DNA of 45,182 nt. It comes from Mycolicibacterium brisbanense (GTDB taxonomy: Bacteria; Actinomycetota; Actinomycetes; Mycobacteriales; Mycobacteriaceae). The notes under the pieces are model-generated. The model made no database searches. It was not told the DNA's origin and saw only the letters and a list, made by a program, of their open reading frames with translations. The stretch's first letter is position 1; each line of letters opens with the position of its first letter. Below are positions 41,210 through 45,182 of this stretch, piece by piece. A program made the position numbers and the translations under genes. The DNA lies in assembly GCF_001570425.1 (NCBI RefSeq), contig NZ_BCSX01000031.1, positions 1 through 45,182 on the forward strand, in the 5' to 3' direction.

Positions 41210-41522
41210 TATTTATCGACTCTTTGTCCGGGCACAGGCACCAAGTTCGGCACCCGGCCAGGAAGGCACGAGTGGGCTTTCAGCCGCCGTTGCGCTTGCG
41301 CTTTGCGACGCGAAGATCGACCCGCGAACCCGGCGCGTTGCCGAGCGGATCCTTGCCAACCCAGGGCCAGCGCCATGACGCTTATGCGGCTTGCACATGA
41401 CACAGCCACGAACTCGCTGGATGACGGTTGGGCATCGGATGCTCCCAGGAATGACGACCCGGCCGATCGACGAAGAGATCGACGCGGTGCACACGAGCGC
41501 CCACAGATTAGCACTGCTCGGA

Positions 41523-41543
41523 AATGTACCGATAAGCTACATT
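41523..41543. promoter_or_regulatory. AATGTA-N9-TACATT inverted repeat
   Basis: Perfect 6-bp arms lie about 20-40 bases before the first codons of the broken nucleotidyltransferase region; possibly its old operator. Confidence 0.35.
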
Positions 41544-41565
41544 ATGTCAGGTCGACCACTGCGTA

Positions 41566-41972
41566 TTGCACCAGATGAATCATTGTCCGCTGTTACCGCG
41601 CCTCCTGCCGTTTCGCCTGCGGCACAAAGCCTGGCTGGCCACCGAACGGTTCCTCAACCACGCGTGGTGGATCGCGAACCTGCCCTCCTCGCGCACCGGC
41701 GCCTCGATCTGGACACCGGCAGCGTTCCGCCGCCGCGGCATCTACCTAGACCGCCACGACCTGACCCACGATGGAGTCACCCCTGTGCCAGACCCACTGT
41801 TCGACAGCACCGCACTGCGCCGAGCATTCACCGCACTGGCCGACAAATTCCAGCGCCGCAACACCGTTGGTCACGTCCACGTGTTCGGCGGGCCGCGACG
41901 ATCCTCGCCTACAAGCCCGACCGAACCGCCACCCGCGACATCGTGCCGTATTCACTCCAGACCGCCCCATGA
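41566..41972 (+). pseudogene. Broken DUF6036-like nucleotidyltransferase gene with unidentified 5' part
   Basis: From about 41610 to 41895 one frame shows clean G/C-rich third positions and ends ALADKFQRRNTVGHVHVFGG. The reading then continues only after a shift of frame, as AATILAYKPDRTATRDI. Joined, the two pieces give the GGAA-x-LAY-x(3)-RATRDI core of DUF6036/AbiEii-type nucleotidyltransferases. The sequence stops matching right after RDI and ends at 41972, so the rest of the gene (normally more than 100 residues) is gone. The transferase itself may have started at the GTG at 41785. The part before that (HKAWLATERFLNHAWWIANLP) I do not recognise; it may be the end of a partner gene. Confidence 0.55.
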
Positions 41973-42011
41973 TCGCCGCTGTACGCGAGATCGCCGGCGA
42001 GAACCATTGAT

Positions 42012-42126
42012 AGCGCCGGGCGACCGTTTGCTCGGTGGCCCCGACCACGGCGGCGATCCGGCGAAACGACACCCGGGGCGCCAGCTGAAGGGCGTGCAGA
42101 TTCTGCGCGTCCAGCCGGTCGATCAC
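42012..42126 (-). pseudogene. Truncated AsnC/Lrp-family regulator (N-terminal HTH only)
   Basis: From a GTG at 42126 the minus strand encodes MIDRLDAQNLHALQLAPRV then SFRRIAAVVGATEQTVARRY, a typical AsnC/Lrp N-terminal helix-turn-helix. The following residues (QWFSPAISR onward) no longer match, and the ligand-binding domain is absent. The open frame continues to 41746 but only antisense to the nucleotidyltransferase fragment. The intact ancestor probably controlled the divergent SDR gene. Confidence 0.7.
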
Positions 42127-42224
42127 GAGGAAAGTATGCGCTTTAGTCGGCCAGAATGAGGACTTCTCGCCATTCTCGCCGGAACAGTCGCCATTTCGAC
42201 GCCGACGCTGCGAGCGTGGAGTGC

Positions 42225-42974
42225 ATGAGCGTGACAGCCAACACCGTATTGGTCACCGGCGGCGGTAGCGGCATCGGCCGCGGTCTCGCCGAAACCCTGC
42301 ACCGGGCGGGCAACCAGGTCGTGATCGCCGGGCGCCGACAGGCCCCGCTACAAGCCGTCGCCGACGCCAACCCGGGCATCGCATGCCGCCATCTGGATCT
42401 GGCAGACCCGGACAGCATCACCCGGTTGGCCGCCGAACTGACCGACACCCACCCCGGGTTGAACGTCCTGGTCAACAACGCGGGCGTCATGCACACCGAG
42501 GACCTGCGCACCGGTGCTGCCGCGACCGCGGAGATCGCCCAGACCACGGTGGCGATCAACCTGCTGGGGCCGATACGGCTCACCGCGGCGCTGTTGCCCG
42601 CCCTGCTGGCCCGTCCGCAGGCAGCGATCGTCAACGTCACCTCAGCTTTGGCGTTCGTGCCCAAAGCGGCCGCCCCGACCTACTCGGCGACCAAAGCGGG
42701 TTTGCACGCCTATACCCAGTCGCTGCGCCGACAACTCCGCCGCACCTCGGTCAAGGTGATCGAGATCATTCCGCCGCGCGTCGAGACCGACATGCTGGCC
42801 GGCCAGGACGACGGTACCGACGCGATGTCGTTAGACGCCTTTGTCGCCGAGACGATTTCGCTGTTACACAGCCAACCCGACGCCGAAGAGGTCGTGGTCC
42901 ATGCCGCCAAGCGGGTGCGATTCGCCGCCCGCGACGGCCACTACGACGACATCTTCGACGCAGTGAACCCCTAA
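42225..42974 (+). CDS. Short-chain dehydrogenase/reductase
   Basis: 249 aa classical SDR. The cofactor motif TGGGSGIG is at residues 11-18, NNAG follows near residue 85, and the catalytic YSATK near residue 150 follows the Ser of VNVTSALAF. The C-terminal part IEIIPPRVETDML is also typical. GGAG precedes the ATG at 42225. It resembles DltE-type oxidoreductases; the substrate is unknown. It heads an SDR, luciferase-like remnant, hydrolase series and is divergent from the AsnC remnant. Confidence 0.9.
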   Translation: MSVTANTVLVTGGGSGIGRGLAETLHRAGNQVVIAGRRQAPLQAVADANPGIACRHLDLADPDSITRLAAELTDTHPGLNVLVNNAGVMHTEDLRTGAAATAEIAQTTVAINLLGPIRLTAALLPALLARPQAAIVNVTSALAFVPKAAAPTYSATKAGLHAYTQSLRRQLRRTSVKVIEIIPPRVETDMLAGQDDGTDAMSLDAFVAETISLLHSQPDAEEVVVHAAKRVRFAARDGHYDDIFDAVNP

Positions 42975-42986
42975 GGAGCGATCACC

Positions 42987-43202
42987 ATGCAGATCGGAAT
43001 AGGACTGCCCAGCCATATCGCGCACGTGGCGGGGCCGTTGACCGCCCATTGGGCCTGCCGAGCCGAGGGGCGCGGCTTTACCAGCCTGGCCGCGATCAAC
43101 CGGCTGGTCTATAAAAGCCTCGACGCCATCGTCGCGCTGTCGGTGGCCTGCGTCGCGGATATCGACCAGGTCGACCTCCTCGCCGAAGCGGCTCCGCGAT
43201 GA
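42987..43202 (+). pseudogene. Internally deleted luciferase-like (LLM-class) flavin oxidoreductase
   Basis: 71 aa behind a strong TAAGGAG site. Residues 1-52 (MQIGIGLPSHIAHVAGPL ... GFTSLAAINRLVYKSLDAIVAL) are the N-terminus of an LLM-class oxidoreductase. The last part, VADIDQVDLLAEAA, looks like the C-terminal tail of the same family, so about 200 internal residues appear to have been removed in frame. The remaining protein lacks the barrel and cannot be an enzyme. Its stop overlaps the hydrolase start (ATGA). Confidence 0.7.
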
Positions 43203-44032
43203 GCACCATTGATAACCACGGGATTTCGCTGTACTACGAGTTACATGGAGACCGGGACAACCCGCCCGTGCTGTTGTTATCTGGCCTGGCCGGCGTCGGC
43301 GCCAGTTGGAGCAGTCAGATAAGCCGATTCGCGGCTCGCTACTTCGTCATTGTCCCCGACCAACGCGGAACCGGACGGAGCAGCCGGACCGACGTGGGCC
43401 ACTCGACCGAACAACTCGCCGCAGACATGGCCTGCCTCGTCGACCATCTCGGGGTAGGCCCCACGCACGTCGTCGGAGCCTCGACCGGCGGGGCCATCGC
43501 CCAATACATGGCGCTCAACCACCCCCGCACGGTCGCCACGCTGACACTCGTAGCCTCCTTCGCCCGCTTCGACGCCTACCTGCGACGCCAGTTCGCAGCG
43601 CGACGCAAGATGGCCGCCGAATGGGGCCGAGAGGCATTGCTGTCGGCCTATTCGGTGTTCTTGTTCTCCCCGACGTTCGCCCGCGACAACCCGGAGAAGG
43701 TGTCGGCGTGGATCAAGGGGGCGGCCGCCCTCCCGATGCAGCCGCGCGACACCGAGATCGCACTGCGGCGAATCGACATGATCGCGGCCCACGACACGCT
43801 GGATCGGCTCGGGCACATCACGCAGCCGACCCTGGCCATCTGCGGTGAACACGACTTCTGCACACCGCTGCCGCTCTCCCAGGAGATCGCCGCCGCTATC
43901 CCCGACGCCAAGTTGGTGATACCCGCCTGCGGTCACTTCGTCGAGCACGAACTCGAAACCCAATTCTTCGACCTCGTCTCCGGATTCATCGAACAGCTCA
44001 GAAAGCCTGCCACGAACACGAATTCCGGTTGA
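43199..44032 (+). CDS. Alpha/beta-hydrolase fold protein
   Basis: 277 aa. The nucleophile elbow is GASTGG with Ser95; the acid is in CGEHDFCTPLP near residue 220 and the catalytic His in ACGHFVEHE near residue 245. The N-terminal DQRGTGRSS near residue 55 is the common oxyanion/dynamic loop region. The triad is complete. It resembles 3-oxoadipate enol-lactonase and related esterases; the substrate is unknown. Its start overlaps the preceding remnant's stop by 4 bases. Confidence 0.9.
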   Translation: MSTIDNHGISLYYELHGDRDNPPVLLLSGLAGVGASWSSQISRFAARYFVIVPDQRGTGRSSRTDVGHSTEQLAADMACLVDHLGVGPTHVVGASTGGAIAQYMALNHPRTVATLTLVASFARFDAYLRRQFAARRKMAAEWGREALLSAYSVFLFSPTFARDNPEKVSAWIKGAAALPMQPRDTEIALRRIDMIAAHDTLDRLGHITQPTLAICGEHDFCTPLPLSQEIAAAIPDAKLVIPACGHFVEHELETQFFDLVSGFIEQLRKPATNTNSG

Positions 44033-44309
44033 GGGCAGTGCAAGAGTCATGCGGCACCCCGGCCACCCGGAGAACCCACGGTAGCCAAGTCAACATCATC
44101 TCGGGCTCCTCGTGTTCTATCTCATTTGGTTGACCGGGCGGGCTCTCCACAACATCAGGTGGATTCCGTTGTGTCGCCCCTATCTCAGCGGCCTTGCAGG
44201 CTTATGTCGCAATTCGATTGTCTCGATTCCAATCGTTGCAGAAGTCACCACAGACGGCCCGATGCGCCGTCGTTTAGGCTGAGAGCTAACAATCACCGGG
44301 GGGTACTCA

Positions 44310-44969
44310 TGGCGTCACCAGATCCGACCGACTCGGTAGCGACATTCTGCAGTGGGAGGCAGCCGTTGACCAGGCCAAGGAACAGTACGGTGGGCTGCAC
44401 ATCCTGATGAACGTGGTCGGAAGCAACGACCTCGTCATGCTGCCCGATGTCGACCTCGAAGCCTGGAACAAGGTCTTCGAAATCAACGTCACCGCCACCA
44501 TGGTCGGCATACAGACGTGCGCGCCGCTGATCCGGGAACTCGGTGGCGGCTCGATCGTCAATATCGGTTCTGTCGGCGGACTGTGGGGAACATTCTCCAC
44601 TGCATATTCCTCATCCAAGTGGGCGTTGGAAGGCCTTCACGCTCAGCGGCCTACATCTACGCCGACTGGGGCATCCGCTGCAACGTCATCCAGCCCGGAT
44701 TCATCGCCACCAAAATGACTGCCCCCATGCACGCCAACCCCGCGATGAAACCGATGATCGACCAGCAGATCAACGACACCGTGGTGCTGCGCCGCATGGG
44801 CAAGCCCGAAGAAATCGCCAACACCGCGCTGTTCCTCGCCAGCGACGAATCTTCCTACATCACCGGCACCGACATCGTCGTTGACGGCGGATGGTTCTCC
44901 GCCGCGGCGTACCTCACCAACGAAAGGCGCAACCACATGCTCGAAATGATGCAGCAAGCCACGAAATAG
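44310..44969 (+). pseudogene. Frameshifted, N-terminally truncated SDR
   Basis: From about 44338 one frame reads QAKEQYGGLHILMNVVGSN, INVTATMVGIQ and STAYSSSKWALEGL, the middle of an SDR with its YxxxK-type site (YSSSK). The reading then shifts frame near 44640 and continues SRSAAYIYADWGIRCNVIQPGFI ... FLASDESSYITGTDIVVDGGW to a stop at 44969. The NAD-binding TGxxxGIG N-terminus (about 55 residues) is absent. A single-base deletion explains the frame change. Confidence 0.8.
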
Positions 44970-44971
44970 GT

Positions 44972-44990
44972 TCCCCGCCATAGTCGGGGA
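44972..44990 (+). terminator. Hairpin after the SDR pseudogene
   Basis: TCCCCG-CCATAGT-CGGGGA, a 6-bp G/C stem with a 7-base loop, lies 2 bases after the stop and just outside the presumed insertion-sequence end. Confidence 0.4.
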
Positions 44991-44993
44991 TCC

Positions 44994-45182
44994 TGAATCG
45001 CCCCGGGTTTGGTGCACACCGGTTACTGGTGTGCAGCCTCTGATCGGGCTGTGTTTGGAGCGTAGTGGGCGGTCTCGTACTCGATATGCGGCTCAGGCGG
45101 TGCATGAGCCGTTCGGTGTTGTACCAGTGCACCCACTCCGCGGTGAGCAGTTCCACGTCGGTCAGACGGTGCAGCGGGCCCC
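44994..45182 (-). mobile_element. End of an IS3-family insertion sequence (partial)
   Basis: The right edge holds the C-terminal end of an IS3-type OrfB transposase on the minus strand: LLTAEWVHWYNTERLMHRL, then after a change of frame IEYETAHYAPNTARSEAAHQ and a stop at 45023-45025. The frame break near 45088 indicates a small deletion, so this copy is probably inactive. The presumed terminal inverted repeat begins TGAATCGCCCCGGGTTTGGTG at 44994. The remainder lies outside the window. Confidence 0.75.

Larger units (their letters stand above)
40661..41565. other. Long stretch without a convincing gene
   Basis: These 905 bases have short open frames in all directions but none with a family match, a good ribosome-binding site and consistent codon use. 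Landmarks are the 23-bp palindrome at 40949-40971, a related 13-bp palindrome at 41197-41209, an inverted repeat at 41523-41543, and a 16-mer at 41002-41017 repeated from 38477-38492. Base composition is more AT-rich around 40930-41060 than in the genes nearby. Confidence 0.5.

Noticed and set aside
41044..41514. 156-codon minus-strand open frame in the gene-poor stretch
   Set aside because: No recognisable domain, no ribosome-binding site, and it runs across the CGTCAC-N-GTGACG palindrome; composition does not favour coding.
1..45182. CRISPR array, rRNA or tRNA genes
   Set aside because: No regularly spaced direct repeats and no rRNA or cloverleaf-like sequence were recognised on either strand by eye; a tRNA search program was not available.

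Overview
This is a GC-rich actinobacterial chromosome segment. It most likely comes from a fast-growing Mycobacterium/Mycolicibacterium (inference). The pointers are a PknF/PknJ-like membrane kinase, an LpqL-like lipoprotein aminopeptidase, strong G/C preference at third codon positions, GTG/TTG starts and a mycobacterial-looking IS3-type end at the right edge. I see no rRNA, tRNA or CRISPR.

Region 1 (about 1-14,700) is a compact purine-waste catabolic locus. On the minus strand lie an IclR-family regulator, an Asp/Glu-type (allantoin/hydantoin) racemase and an NCS1 allantoin-type permease. Divergent from these is an 11-gene plus-strand operon: an orphan allophanate-hydrolase C-terminal-like domain, hydroxypyruvate isomerase, tartronate semialdehyde reductase, glyoxylate carboligase, glycerate kinase, allantoicase, allantoinase, OHCU decarboxylase, HIU hydrolase, uricase and a urate/xanthine NCS2 permease. 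Together they take up urate and allantoin, open both rings, and carry glyoxylate to 2-phosphoglycerate. No ureidoglycolate lyase is recognisable. A 15-bp motif (TTCGTAT, three variable bases, GARR) occurs four times in the two control regions and is probably the IclR operator. A hairpin follows the last gene.

Region 2 (14,700-19,700) holds a DUF2278 protein, a stand-alone TrpB2-type tryptophan synthase beta chain, a transmembrane Ser/Thr kinase, and a ParD-like antitoxin/zeta-type toxin pair preceded by two tandem perfect palindromes.

Region 3 (19,650-28,700) begins with a second purine-type locus: an NCS1 permease divergent from an unusual ATP-grasp enzyme, followed by a PucR-family regulator. 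Then come a mycothiol-isomerase-like protein, ThiD/PdxK kinase, PhoU, a Pro-rich repeat lipoprotein, a CsbD-like protein with a strong terminator, and a DUF309 protein.

Region 4 (28,900-34,830) is a tightly coupled six-gene module: sulfonate-type ABC permease, ATPase and binding lipoprotein, an NtaA/DszA-type FMN monooxygenase, an AprA/fumarate-reductase-like flavoprotein and a two-cluster ferredoxin. It looks like uptake and oxidation of an organosulfur or similar compound and is the best candidate for an undescribed pathway.

Region 5 (34,900-40,660) has a third NCS1 permease coupled to an NTF2-like protein and divergent from a second PucR-family regulator, then a DUF305 lipoprotein and an M28 lipoprotein aminopeptidase in one operon.

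Region 6 (40,660-45,182) is a decay zone. It has a long non-coding stretch with a 23-bp palindrome, a broken nucleotidyltransferase gene and a truncated AsnC regulator meeting at a junction, an intact SDR and alpha/beta hydrolase flanking an internally deleted luciferase-like gene, a frameshifted SDR pseudogene, and the end of an IS3-family element. Window coordinates and starts are judged by eye from reading frames and ribosome-binding sites; family names rest on motif recognition, not on searches.
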